A stretch of DNA of 64,000 nt from Paracoccus aerodenitrificans (GTDB lineage: Bacteria > Pseudomonadota > Alphaproteobacteria > Rhodobacterales > Rhodobacteraceae). Under the pieces are notes generated by a model that worked only from the letters and a program-made list of their open reading frames with translations, did no database searches and was not told where the DNA came from. Made by a program: the position numbers and the translations under genes. Shown here one piece after another: positions 26,453-35,116 of this stretch (position 1 is the stretch's first letter; the number at the start of each line of letters is the position of its first letter). The DNA is taken from assembly GCF_027913215.1 (NCBI RefSeq), contig NZ_CP115784.1, positions 2,604,001 through 2,668,000 of the forward strand, written 5' to 3'.

Positions 26453-27688
26453 TCAACGGCGGAACTCGGGTGTCGGTTGTCCCTGCAGAAGCTGGGCGGG
26501 ATTACGTCTCAGCGCGGAAATAAACTGATCCGCATTCGAAACCAGGCTCCGCAACTCGGTCGACAGGCGGGAGAACTGCGGCAGGCTCTCTCGGGTGAAA
26601 ACCTGCACCGGCTGGCGGGAACTGTCCAGCATGACACGCAGGGATTCGAACGCAGCCGCAGCGGAATCGCCGGCATTGCTGACACTGGCGATGATCCGGG
26701 GCAGTGCTTCCGGCAGCCCGGACATGGCCTCGTTCATTCCGCCCAATGTAACGCGCAGATCGCTGAAAACCGGTCCGACCTCATCGACCACGCCGGTCAC
26801 TGCATCGAAAGTCCGTGTCGCGCTTTCGGCGGCCGTGTCGAACTTGTCCAGACTGCCCTGAGCACGCTCTCCTAACGCGGCAAGGTCGGTCTTCGCGACC
26901 AGTGCGGTTTCGCGCAGGGTTGTCGTCAGCGGAGTCAGATCGTCGGTGACATAGGAATTAACCGTCGCAAGCGCGATCTCCGCCTCGCTTGCAGCATCCG
27001 AGAAACGTGTCAGCGTGGTTCCGGCAGTATCGCCCAATGTCTTGAGCTGGCTGCCGAACCCTTCAAAATCACTTGCGGCAGAGGCAATTGCCTCGGTCGC
27101 GGCGGAAATATCTTCCATCGTCCGGTTCAGATTTCCCGATGCGCTTTCGACATTTGTCAGGATCGACGCTACGCGCTGCTGATTATCCGGCCCCAGCAAC
27201 TGATTAAGCTGCATCGCCAGCCGGTTCAAACGGCCCAGCAATTCCGGTGCCTGCTGCTCCAGCGATTGCAGCGCCGACCGGCCGGTCCGGATCACCGGGG
27301 TCTGATCATCGGAACTGTCCGCCAGAAACGGTGCATCGCGGCTGCCGGACGAGATTTCCACAATCGACACACCGGTCACCGCCGAGGTTTCCAGCGATGC
27401 AAGCGAATCGGTTCGGACGGGGGTATCTTCATCCACTTCCAGCCGGATCCGCACCGCATCCTCTCCGTCGGGAACGAGCGTCATATCGACCACTTCCCCG
27501 ACGCTCAGACCGGCGAACAGCACCTGTGACGAGACAGAAAGACCCGCAACATCTGGAAAATACACGTCATAATACGCGAATTGGCGATTCAGCTCCAGCT
27601 TGGCGAACCACATCAGGAAACCGAGTATCCCCAGAAACCCGAAAACGGTGAATGTGCCGATCAACACGTAATTCGCTTTGGTTTCCAT
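26453..27688 (-). CDS. MCE-domain lipid transport protein (MlaD-like)
   Basis: A 411-residue protein. One N-terminal membrane helix (VLIGTFTVFGFLGILGFLMW) anchors it, followed by a single MCE domain (VYFPDVAGLSVSSQVLFAGL, VGEVVDM). A long, mostly helical Ala/Ser/Thr-rich region of about 260 residues follows, which probably forms a periplasmic tube or coiled assembly. MCE proteins bind the MlaE-type permease and carry phospholipids between membranes. ATG 27688 is preferred over 27706 because TAGGAA lies just before it. Confidence 0.88.
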   Translation of the reverse strand: METKANYVLIGTFTVFGFLGILGFLMWFAKLELNRQFAYYDVYFPDVAGLSVSSQVLFAGLSVGEVVDMTLVPDGEDAVRIRLEVDEDTPVRTDSLASLETSAVTGVSIVEISSGSRDAPFLADSSDDQTPVIRTGRSALQSLEQQAPELLGRLNRLAMQLNQLLGPDNQQRVASILTNVESASGNLNRTMEDISAATEAIASAASDFEGFGSQLKTLGDTAGTTLTRFSDAASEAEIALATVNSYVTDDLTPLTTTLRETALVAKTDLAALGERAQGSLDKFDTAAESATRTFDAVTGVVDEVGPVFSDLRVTLGGMNEAMSGLPEALPRIIASVSNAGDSAAAAFESLRVMLDSSRQPVQVFTRESLPQFSRLSTELRSLVSNADQFISALRRNPAQLLQGQPTPEFRR

Positions 27689-27692
27689 TTTC

Positions 27693-28472
27693 CTACCCGT
27701 CCTCATCTTCCGATGTCATGGCGGCGCGGGCGCGCGGACCATGAAAATATTCATGCACCCAAGGATGGTCGATCTCCAGCATTTCGGCCATCGTTCCGGT
27801 TGTCAGCACGCGCTTTTCGGCAAGAACCGCGATCCGGTCACAACAGGCGTGCAGCGTATCCAGATCATGCGTCACCAGAAAGACCGAGAGATTCATGGCA
27901 TCGCGCAGGCTGACGATCAGCCGGTCGAAAGCATCCGCGCCGATCGGGTCCAGCCCTGCGGTCGGCTCATCCAGAAAGACGATCTCGGGATCGAGCGCAA
28001 GCGCACGGGCAAGCCCTGCCCTCTTGCGCATCCCGCCTGAAAGATCCGAAGGGAATTTCCCATTCGCATTGGGCGGCAACCCGGCCATCGCGACCTTGAG
28101 CCGGGCCAGAGCCTGCCGGTCCGCATCCGCAAGCCCCGGCACGGCGCGAAGCGGCACCTCGACATTCTCGCGGACATTCAGCGCGGAAAACAGCGCTCCG
28201 TCCTGAAACATCACGCCCCAGCGACGTTCGACCGCTTCGCGATCCTTGGCGCTCATTTTGCCGATTTCCTGCCCGAAGACGCGTACGACGCCCGCGCGGG
28301 GCTGGATCAGCCCGACAATACTGCGCAGAAGAACCGATTTCCCGGTGCCGGAACCGCCGACCACGCCGAGAATTTCACCGCGTCGCACATCCAGATCCAG
28401 CCCGTCATGGACAACATGATCCCCGAACTGATTGCGCAGCCCGCGCACCTCGATGACATTCGCGGCGGTCAC
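27693..28472 (-). CDS. MlaF-type ABC ATPase for lipid transport
   Basis: A 259-residue ATPase with Walker A GGSGTGKSVLLRS, signature LSGGMRKRAGLARALA, Walker B IVFLDEPTAGLDP and switch His in LVTHDLDTL. The GG-x-GTGKS form and the MRKR signature are specific to the Mla/Ttg2/Tgd3 lipid-transporter ATPases. It overlaps the permease gene by four bases and forms the inner-membrane complex with it. Confidence 0.93.
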   Translation of the reverse strand: MTAANVIEVRGLRNQFGDHVVHDGLDLDVRRGEILGVVGGSGTGKSVLLRSIVGLIQPRAGVVRVFGQEIGKMSAKDREAVERRWGVMFQDGALFSALNVRENVEVPLRAVPGLADADRQALARLKVAMAGLPPNANGKFPSDLSGGMRKRAGLARALALDPEIVFLDEPTAGLDPIGADAFDRLIVSLRDAMNLSVFLVTHDLDTLHACCDRIAVLAEKRVLTTGTMAEMLEIDHPWVHEYFHGPRARAAMTSEDEDG

Positions 28473-29578
28473 AGGCCGATCTCCGAGAAGAAGACCGAGA
28501 ACAGCGCATCCGAGATAATGACGGCAAAAATCGCGTTCACAACGGCGGTCGAGGTCATCCGGCCAAGCGATTCAGCGTCCTTGCCGACCTTCATGCCCGC
28601 ATGGCAGCCGATCACCCCGATGATGATCGCGAAGACCGGCGCCTTTGACAGCCCCACTATCGCATGATCAACATTGGTTTCCTTAAGCTGCGCAAGGAAC
28701 ATCGCCGGTGAAATCCCCAGCGAGACCCATGACATGACGGCACCGCCAAGCAGCCCGGCGACATCCGATAAAAGCCCGAGGATCGGCAGCGTCAAAACAA
28801 GCGCCAGTACACGGGGCAGGATCAGCACCATATTGGGATCCATGCCGAGCGTGCGCATCGCGTCGATTTCCTCGCGCATCTTCATCGATCCGATAGAGGC
28901 GGTCAGCGCCGATGCCGTGCGCCCGGCAACCACAATCGCAGTCAGCAGAATGCCGAGTTCGCGAAGAATGGAAATGGCGATCAGATCGACAACGAAGACC
29001 TCTGCGCCAAATTGTCGCAACTGTGCTGCTCCCTGAAATGCCAGCACCACCCCGATCAGAAATGAGATGGTGAAAACAATCGGCACTGCCCTCAGACCCG
29101 TTTCCTGACAATGATGAATCAGCGAGGTAAAGCGGAACTCGGAGGGATGGAGCACGCAGCGGAAAAGCGCACTCAGGAAGCGCCCGAGATATTCGGCCAG
29201 CTCCTTCACGAAACTCAGAGAGCCGACGACCCGCCTGCCCGTCCGATCCAGAAATTCGCGCCAGCGGGGCGGGGCTGGCTGGTTTGCCTCTGTTTCACCA
29301 AGCGAGCCGGAGACCATGCCGATCAGTTCGGAGCGCCCTTCGCTCAGCCCCTGCAGCGCCGTTCCGGCCTGCCGGGCGCGGGCCAGATACCACGCCCCTG
29401 CCGTATCAAGCTGCGTCACTTCGGAAAGGTCGATCCGTCCGGGACGGTTTTCGGGAAGCTCGGGCAATGTCCAGACCGTCAGTGCCCCGCCAAGGCGCAG
29501 CATGTCTGCTTCCAACGACTGCGTCAGACGCACCGATTCAGGGTCTTGGAGTTTTGCAGCCTCACTCAAGATCGGCAC
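28469..29578 (-). CDS. MlaE-type permease with N-terminal STAS domain
   Basis: A 369-residue protein. The first ~105 residues are a STAS-like domain (LTVWTLPELPENRPGRIDLS, VTQLDTAGAWYL). The rest is the MlaE permease (FLIGVVLAFQGAAQLRQFGA, ILRELGILLTAIVVAGRTAS, MKMREEIDAMRTLGMDP). In several bacteria the STAS protein MlaB is separate; here it is fused. The first codon is GTG at 29578 with a weak ribosome site, so the N-terminus is uncertain by some residues. It starts the four-gene minus-strand operon. Confidence 0.9.
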   Translation of the reverse strand: MPILSEAAKLQDPESVRLTQSLEADMLRLGGALTVWTLPELPENRPGRIDLSEVTQLDTAGAWYLARARQAGTALQGLSEGRSELIGMVSGSLGETEANQPAPPRWREFLDRTGRRVVGSLSFVKELAEYLGRFLSALFRCVLHPSEFRFTSLIHHCQETGLRAVPIVFTISFLIGVVLAFQGAAQLRQFGAEVFVVDLIAISILRELGILLTAIVVAGRTASALTASIGSMKMREEIDAMRTLGMDPNMVLILPRVLALVLTLPILGLLSDVAGLLGGAVMSWVSLGISPAMFLAQLKETNVDHAIVGLSKAPVFAIIIGVIGCHAGMKVGKDAESLGRMTSTAVVNAIFAVIISDALFSVFFSEIGL

Positions 29579-29874
29579 CCTTGAACTGCGAGCATCATAT
29601 TTATCAGCCAGCCAGCCAGATGCCCCATCTTGCGTTGTCCCGTCATGTTTCCGGTTATGGACTGCCCAAATCTGGCCAACCGATTATGTTCAGCAAACAA
29701 CTATCTCCGGCAATGTCCAGAACTTAAGCTGGAAAAATCGGAACAGCTATCCGCCGGAAAGTCAGCAAACCCTGCGGCAAACGGACCCACATAACCTTCA
29801 ACAACGAAAAGCCGCGACCCCGCCAATTCAGGATCACGGCATTTTCTGAACTTATCCGACAGACTGTCCGGCGT
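29579..29874. other. Intergenic region between aspartokinase and Mla operons
   Basis: About 296 bases without a supported gene. Both flanking genes are on the minus strand, so this should contain the end of the ectABC-ask transcript and the promoter of the Mla operon. It is more A+T rich than its surroundings. No clear hairpin or promoter pair was identified. Confidence 0.4.
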
Positions 29875-31314
29875 TTAAGCGGCGATCCGTTCGGCAGCCT
29901 CGCTTTCGATCAGATCGGCATGCAGGACCTTGATCGCACGTTCCAGATCGTCGCGATCCAGCAGGAACTGGACATCGACCGCGCGGGTCGGCTGATGCGC
30001 CGCCTCGACATTGATCCCGGCCTGCGCCAAAGCCTGAAGGCCGCGCATCAGCGTATGCTGCCCGGTCAGGTTCCGCCCCACCGCCGAGGCAATCGCTGCC
30101 GAACGGGCCGAGACCTGCGCCGCAGGGTAAAGCTCTGACAGCTCATTCTCGATCCGGCGTGCGCGTTTGGGCGGCGTGGCGAGGAAATGCGTGATCGTGT
30201 TCGCATTCGAGGTTTTCGAGACGATGAAGGCGTTATGCCGGGTCAGCACTTCAAGGATCTTCGAATCGTAGCCTTTCACGCCGACCATATCCTGCTCGAA
30301 CACCTCAAGGGCGACGACGGGCAGGCCGGTGACGATTTCAGCCCCGGTCGTTTCGGCAAAACTGTCATTGATCAGCGTACCGGGATCGTCAGGTTCAAAC
30401 GCATTCGTGACCCGCAGCGGAATCTGCTTCTGGCGCAGGGTCTTGGCGGCTTTCGGATGGATCGCCTCCATCCCCAGATTCGCCAACTGGTCGGCCACAT
30501 CGTAATTCGTATGGCCAAGCTTGCGCACGGCCTCCTGCCCGACAATGCCGGGATCGGCAGAGGACAGGTGAAATTCCTTGTGGATGATCGCCTCGGACGC
30601 ATTGGTCAGAGCCGCCATGCGCGAGAACGTAACCTCGGAATAGCCGCGGTCGAATTCGGCCATCAGCCCTTCGGTGCATTGCGCATAGCCGGTCACGATG
30701 GGCAGTTCAGCGGTCAGGTCGATGCCCGTGATCCCCGCCGTCAGGCGCTCGTCCAGAGTCAGTTCCCGTTCATCCCGCCAGCCGGTCAGATCGACATAAC
30801 GCGCGGCCACCCCGGCGCGGTTCAGCAACAGCGAGGCGACAAAGGCCGACTGCGCTTCCCCGAGACCGGAAAGAAGCTCACGGAACACCATCATGTGTCG
30901 TGACAGCCGGAAATGGCCATAGCTGCAAAGCCGCTGAAGATCGAACAGACATGAGCGTGCGCCCTCGATCCGTTCGCGGACAAAATCATCGGCACGGCTC
31001 AGATCAGCCGGATGATCGAGAATATCATGATTCGCCGCCCGCATCGCCTCGGCCACACGGTCGAGCGCCTCCAGCCAGCCATGACCTTCCGAGGCATTGG
31101 CGAAGCTTGCATAGACGCCCGGCTCTCCGGTCTTCTTATGCTCCAGCAGTAGGTTGGTAATCCCGCCAAATGCCGAGACGACAAAGATGCGTCCGTAAAG
31201 ATCGGCCCCCTTGCGGTCGCCGATCAGAAGCGTGTCGCGCAGCTCTTTCAGCCGACTCATGGATGTGCCGCCGATTTTCTCGACAGTATGTGCGGGGAAA
31301 TTCAGATCGGTCAT
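29875..31314 (-). CDS. ask: Aspartokinase of the ectoine cluster
   Basis: A 479-residue aspartate kinase. It starts TVEKIGGTSMSRL, matching the family's K-x-GGTS motif, has VTGYAQCTEGLMAEFDRGYS and EAIHPKAAKTLRQ in the catalytic part, and two ACT-like repeats at the C-terminus (VALEVFEQDMVGVKGYDSKI and HTLMRGLQALAQAGINVEA). It makes aspartyl phosphate. Ectoine-linked copies are often less feedback-inhibited. The start ATG at 31314 was chosen over 31374 from the position of the conserved region. It follows ectC in the ectABC-ask order known from many alphaproteobacteria. Confidence 0.92.
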   Translation of the reverse strand: MTDLNFPAHTVEKIGGTSMSRLKELRDTLLIGDRKGADLYGRIFVVSAFGGITNLLLEHKKTGEPGVYASFANASEGHGWLEALDRVAEAMRAANHDILDHPADLSRADDFVRERIEGARSCLFDLQRLCSYGHFRLSRHMMVFRELLSGLGEAQSAFVASLLLNRAGVAARYVDLTGWRDERELTLDERLTAGITGIDLTAELPIVTGYAQCTEGLMAEFDRGYSEVTFSRMAALTNASEAIIHKEFHLSSADPGIVGQEAVRKLGHTNYDVADQLANLGMEAIHPKAAKTLRQKQIPLRVTNAFEPDDPGTLINDSFAETTGAEIVTGLPVVALEVFEQDMVGVKGYDSKILEVLTRHNAFIVSKTSNANTITHFLATPPKRARRIENELSELYPAAQVSARSAAIASAVGRNLTGQHTLMRGLQALAQAGINVEAAHQPTRAVDVQFLLDRDDLERAIKVLHADLIESEAAERIAA

Positions 31315-31383
31315 TCGCTTTCCCGGCCCTTGTGACGGGCCGGGCCTCTGACTGATTGTTATAATATCGCGCAAATCGCGAAT

Positions 31384-31776
31384 TCAGGCATCCTCGGGTG
31401 CGGCGGCGTAGGAACCATCCGCCTGATGGACCTCATTGCCGGTCACGGGCGGGTTGAAGCAGCAGGCCATGACCAGTTCTTCCTCGGCACGGAGCGTATG
31501 CTTGTCGTGCAGATTCAGTGCATACATCACGCCGGGCGTGATTTCATGCGTCTCGCCGGTCGCAAGATCGGTGATCGAGCCCTTGCCGGACATGCAGTAC
31601 ACGCTTTCGAAATGGTTCTTATAATGAAAGGTATGTTCCGAACCCGCCTCAAGCGTGGTGATGTGGAACGAAAACCCCATCTTGTCGTCGGCCAGCAGCA
31701 TGCGGACGGATGACCATTGTGCATCCTTCACATCGCGGTCGGTATTCTTCAGCTTGTTGAAATCACGAATAATCAT
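31384..31776 (-). CDS. ectC: L-ectoine synthase
   Basis: A 130-residue cupin-fold protein of the usual EctC length. Marker segments are [40 protein letters not shown] and [16 protein letters not shown]. They hold the His and Glu residues of the metal and substrate site. It closes N-gamma-acetyl-diaminobutyrate to ectoine, a compatible solute. GGAG lies before the ATG, and only six bases separate it from ectB. Confidence 0.96.
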   Translation of the reverse strand: MIIRDFNKLKNTDRDVKDAQWSSVRMLLADDKMGFSFHITTLEAGSEHTFHYKNHFESVYCMSGKGSITDLATGETHEITPGVMYALNLHDKHTLRAEEELVMACCFNPPVTGNEVHQADGSYAAAPEDA

Positions 31777-31782
31777 ATTGGT

Positions 31783-33072
31783 TTACTCCGCTGCGATCTG
31801 GTTGTTTCCGGTAGCTTCGCGCATCGCGGCCTCCAGGATATCCAGACCTTTGGTGAAAATTTCATCAGGAATGGTCAGCGCCGCAAGCACCTTGACCACT
31901 TCTTCGTGAGCGCCCGAGGTTTCGATAATCAGACCGTTCTCGAAACATTTCGCGCAGATTTTCCCGGCCAGTTCGCCACTGCCGACATCGATCCCGCGCA
32001 TCATGCCACGGCCTTTCAGCGTGGCATCCGGAACCAGTGCAGCCATTGCCTCCAGCCGCTGGCGCAGATAGTCGCCCTTGCGCTGAATATCCTGCACAAA
32101 GCCCTCATCCGCCCAGAATTTCTCAAGCGCGACGCGAGCCGTCACAAACGCATGCGTGTTGCCCCGGAACGTGCCGTTATGTTCGGCGGGCTTCCAGATA
32201 TCATGCTCGGGCTTGATCAGCAGCGCCGCGAAAGGCAGACCCATGCCGGAAAACGACTTGGCCTGCGTGATCATATCGGGGTCCAGCCCATATTCCTCGG
32301 TCGAGAAATACGTCCCGGTCCGGCCGATCCCGGCCTGAATATCGTCGATGATAAGCAGCGCACCATGCTTCTGGGCAATGCGCTGAATACCCTGCAGCCA
32401 TTCCTTGCTGGCCGCGTTCAGGCCGCCCTCGCCCTGCACCGGCTCAACGATAAAGGCCGCAGGCGCGTCGATCCCGCTGGACGGGTTGTCGAGCGCCCAT
32501 TCAATATATTCCAGCGTGTCGGTGTCGCCCATCGCGTTCTCGAAAGGCATATGGGTCACATCCGCCAGACTACCGCCGCCTGCCCCGCCGCGCTTGCCAG
32601 CATTGCCGGTCAGCGCAAGGCTGCCCATCGTCATGCCATGAAACGCATTGGTAAACGCGATGATATTGCGGCGATCGGTGACCTTGCGGGCCAACTTGAT
32701 CGCGGCCTCGACGGCATTGGTCCCGGTCGGGCCGGTCATCATCACCTTATAGTCCAACCCGCGCGGCTTCAGCACAATGCGCTCAAAAGCGTCCAGAAAC
32801 GCGGCTTTCTGGACAGTGAACATGTCCAGCCCGTGAGCGATGCCGTCATTGCCGATATGCTCGATCAGAGCAGCCTTCATATCCGGGTCGTTGTGACCGT
32901 AATTCAGCGATGAACAGCCCGCGAGAAAGTCGATATACTCGCGACCCTTCTCATCGGTCATGACTGAACCGCTCGCCTTGGTGAACACCGTCGGAAAACT
33001 GCGGCAATAGGAACGCGCCTCGGATTCGCGGCGCTCGAAAACTGCGGTATCGGCCGTCTTGTCAGTCGGCAT
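31783..33072 (-). CDS. ectB: Diaminobutyrate--2-oxoglutarate transaminase
   Basis: A 429-residue class III PLP aminotransferase of standard EctB length. It has EARSYCRSFPTVFTKASGS near the start, MTGPTGTNAVEAAIKLARK, LLIIDDIQAGIGRTG for the cofactor-ring Asp and MITQAKSFSGMGLP with the PLP lysine. It converts aspartate semialdehyde to L-2,4-diaminobutyrate using glutamate. GAGGTAA stands before the ATG. It is the second gene of the operon. Confidence 0.96.
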   Translation of the reverse strand: MPTDKTADTAVFERRESEARSYCRSFPTVFTKASGSVMTDEKGREYIDFLAGCSSLNYGHNDPDMKAALIEHIGNDGIAHGLDMFTVQKAAFLDAFERIVLKPRGLDYKVMMTGPTGTNAVEAAIKLARKVTDRRNIIAFTNAFHGMTMGSLALTGNAGKRGGAGGGSLADVTHMPFENAMGDTDTLEYIEWALDNPSSGIDAPAAFIVEPVQGEGGLNAASKEWLQGIQRIAQKHGALLIIDDIQAGIGRTGTYFSTEEYGLDPDMITQAKSFSGMGLPFAALLIKPEHDIWKPAEHNGTFRGNTHAFVTARVALEKFWADEGFVQDIQRKGDYLRQRLEAMAALVPDATLKGRGMMRGIDVGSGELAGKICAKCFENGLIIETSGAHEEVVKVLAALTIPDEIFTKGLDILEAAMREATGNNQIAAE

Positions 33073-33126
33073 GAGAGTTACCTCGGGAAAAATGAATGGG
33101 AAAGGGTCCGGTTTCTGTGCCGCCCA

Positions 33127-33657
33127 TCAGGCGACGCGGGCCACCGGTGCCGAAAAGCGGATCGTGACCATATGTTCAGTGGCGTGCTCGCCGTCGAAAT
33201 GGTCGTCCTTCTTGAAATGAGGCTCATCGGTGAGAATGCCATTATGACGATCCGCCAGACTGCGGAACAGGCCCCAGCTTGCATCGTTATCGCGGGTGAT
33301 GGTGGTCTGAAGTTTCAGTACACCGGCCATATCCTCGCGCGACAGAAGCTTGTCCAGCATCCGTCCACCAAGACCCAGACCACGCGCCTCTTCCGAGACG
33401 GCGACCTGCCACACGAACAGCGTATCGTCCGCGTCAGGCAACAGATAACCCGAGATCCAGCCGACAGGCACACCGTCCTTTTCAGCCAGAATGCAGGTAT
33501 CCGCGAAATGATCGCACTGGATCAGGTTGCAATACATGCTGTTTTCATCCAGCGGCTTGCACGCCTTGATCAGTTCCCAGATGTTGCTGCCATCCTCTGC
33601 CTCCGGCTTGCGGAAGGTCAGCCTGTCCTGAGTTTCGTTCTCGATCATGTCTTTCAC
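33127..33657 (-). CDS. ectA: L-2,4-diaminobutyrate N-acetyltransferase
   Basis: A 176-residue GNAT acetyltransferase. Family segments are TFRKPEAEDGSNIWELIKAC, NSMYCNLIQCDHFADTC and WQVAVSEEARGLGLGGRML, the last being the acetyl-CoA pyrophosphate loop (R-G-x-G-x-G/L-type). It acetylates diaminobutyrate at N-gamma. The first codon may be GTG at 33657 or ATG at 33648. It is the first gene of ectABC-ask, with a 54-base gap to ectB. Confidence 0.95.
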   Translation of the reverse strand: MKDMIENETQDRLTFRKPEAEDGSNIWELIKACKPLDENSMYCNLIQCDHFADTCILAEKDGVPVGWISGYLLPDADDTLFVWQVAVSEEARGLGLGGRMLDKLLSREDMAGVLKLQTTITRDNDASWGLFRSLADRHNGILTDEPHFKKDDHFDGEHATEHMVTIRFSAPVARVA

Positions 33658-33889
33658 GTCGCGATCCCCGATTTATTTCGAGACACTAACTAACACAATT
33701 TTCCCCTTTTGCAACCGCAGCATTCCTTTTCCACGCGCTTATAGCGCATTTACGCGCTTTTCAGCCAAGTATTACTGGATGTTTCGTAGTGTAAATTTTT
33801 TATAACTCTAAGGAATTATCTTTAGGGAATTGACCAGACCCCGCGAATCCGGAAAATGACCTGACCTTGGCGGGGTAAGGGGGCTGAAC
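33658..33889. promoter_or_regulatory. ectA/ectR divergent promoter region with palindromes
   Basis: This 232-base A+T-rich gap separates ectA from ectR. A perfect palindrome GCGCT-TAT-AGCGC lies at 33735-33747, and the ACGCGCTT element recurs 19 bases later. A second A+T-rich inverted stretch (ATAA near 33803 and TTAT near 33816) flanks CTCTAAGGAA. EctR-type regulators repress ect genes from sites in this position in other bacteria; which element is the site here is not known. Confidence 0.5.
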
Positions 33890-34354
33890 TTGGACCGGAT
33901 CGATGTTTGTCTGATTGCGTTGCGCCGTATCCTGCGGGCGACCGAAGTGCATGGCAAGGAACTGGCGCAATCCGCAGGGTTGACGCCGGTGCAATTGCGG
34001 GTGGTCCAGATCGTCGCCGAGACCGGCAGCACGACCGGCACAGCCATTGCCCGGCGAATGCATGTCGCGCCCGCAACCGTGACCGCTATGATCGACAAGC
34101 TGGAACGTCTGGGCCATGTCACCCGTCAGCAAAGCCAGACCGACCGGCGGCAAACCATGATCCTGCTGACCGAGGCCGGACGCACCGCGCTTGAACGCGC
34201 TCCGGATGCGCTTCAGCAGCGTTTTGCTGCTGATTTCGACGCATTGCCCGACTGGGAGCAGGCGATGATGATCTCTGTGCTGGAGCGGGTCGCCTCGATG
34301 CTGGACAGTCAGGACGGCAGCCCGGCTGCGGTTCTGTATCCGGGCGAGCTGTAG
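33890..34354 (+). CDS. ectR: MarR-family regulator of ectoine genes (EctR-like)
   Basis: A 154-residue winged-helix protein. The start is a TTG at 33890, supported by AAGGGGG seven bases upstream and by absence of an ATG before the helix-turn-helix. It has LTPVQLRVVQIVAETGSTTG, RRMHVAPATVTAMIDKLERL and the wing QSQTDRRQTMILLTEAGR. Its divergent position next to ectA is the classic ectR arrangement. It likely represses ectABC-ask at low osmolarity (inference from relatives). Confidence 0.88.
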   Translation: MDRIDVCLIALRRILRATEVHGKELAQSAGLTPVQLRVVQIVAETGSTTGTAIARRMHVAPATVTAMIDKLERLGHVTRQQSQTDRRQTMILLTEAGRTALERAPDALQQRFAADFDALPDWEQAMMISVLERVASMLDSQDGSPAAVLYPGEL

Positions 34355-34444
34355 CTTTTTCCTATCGACACCTGCCCGCATATGGCGCATGCCCTACGTT
34401 TAATGGCGTCTCGCACTCTGCCCGGAAACAATTATAGGCCCGGC

Positions 34445-35116
34445 ATGTCCACTCCGGCGCTCAGCATATCCCATCTGCAGAAAACCTATCACCGCGCCGG
34501 AACGCGGATTCCGGTTCTGTCCGATGTCAGCCTCACACTGGATTTCGGGCAGTCTCTGGCACTGACCGGAGAAAGCGGGTCTGGCAAAAGCACCCTGTTG
34601 CACCTGATCGCGGGGCTGGATCGACCGGATGGCGGGAAGATCGTCCTGTCAGGGCAGGATATCTGCGATTTGCCGGACCGGGCGCTTGCACGGCTGAGGC
34701 GGCAGAAGGTCGCGCTGATCTTTCAGCAATTCAACCTGATCCCAAGCCTGAATGTCTCCGATAATCTGGCGATGCATGCACGGCTTGCCTCTCGTTACGA
34801 TGCGGACTGGACAAGGGCGCTTGCCGACCGGCTGGGGCTTGCCGGGCTGGCCGAGCGGATGCCCGATCAGATCTCGGGCGGTCAGCGGCAGCGCGTGGCG
34901 ATCGGCAGGGCGATGGCGCTGCGCCCCGATCTTCTGCTTGCGGATGAGCCGACGGGCAATCTGGATGAAGAGACAGCGGATCAGGTCATGGCAGAGTTGC
35001 TGGGCCTCGTGGAAGATATCGGCTGCGCCCTGCTGATGGTGACGCATTCCACAAGGCTTGCAAATCGTCTGGAAGCCCGGCTGCATCTGAGCCACGGACA
35101 GGTCGCACTGCCATGA
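34445..35116 (+). CDS. ABC transporter ATPase, LolD/MacB/YbbA type (AttE-like)
   Basis: A 223-residue ATPase: Walker A GESGSGKSTLLHLIAG, Q-loop FQQFNLIPSLNVSDN, signature ISGGQRQRVAIGRAMA, Walker B LLLADEPTGNLDEET, His in MVTHSTRLA. The GNLDEET region is typical of exporters and mechanotransmission ABC systems rather than importers. ATG 34445 starts three residues before the conserved strand; the upstream in-frame extension looks non-coding. It overlaps the permease by four bases. Confidence 0.92.
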   Translation: MSTPALSISHLQKTYHRAGTRIPVLSDVSLTLDFGQSLALTGESGSGKSTLLHLIAGLDRPDGGKIVLSGQDICDLPDRALARLRRQKVALIFQQFNLIPSLNVSDNLAMHARLASRYDADWTRALADRLGLAGLAERMPDQISGGQRQRVAIGRAMALRPDLLLADEPTGNLDEETADQVMAELLGLVEDIGCALLMVTHSTRLANRLEARLHLSHGQVALP

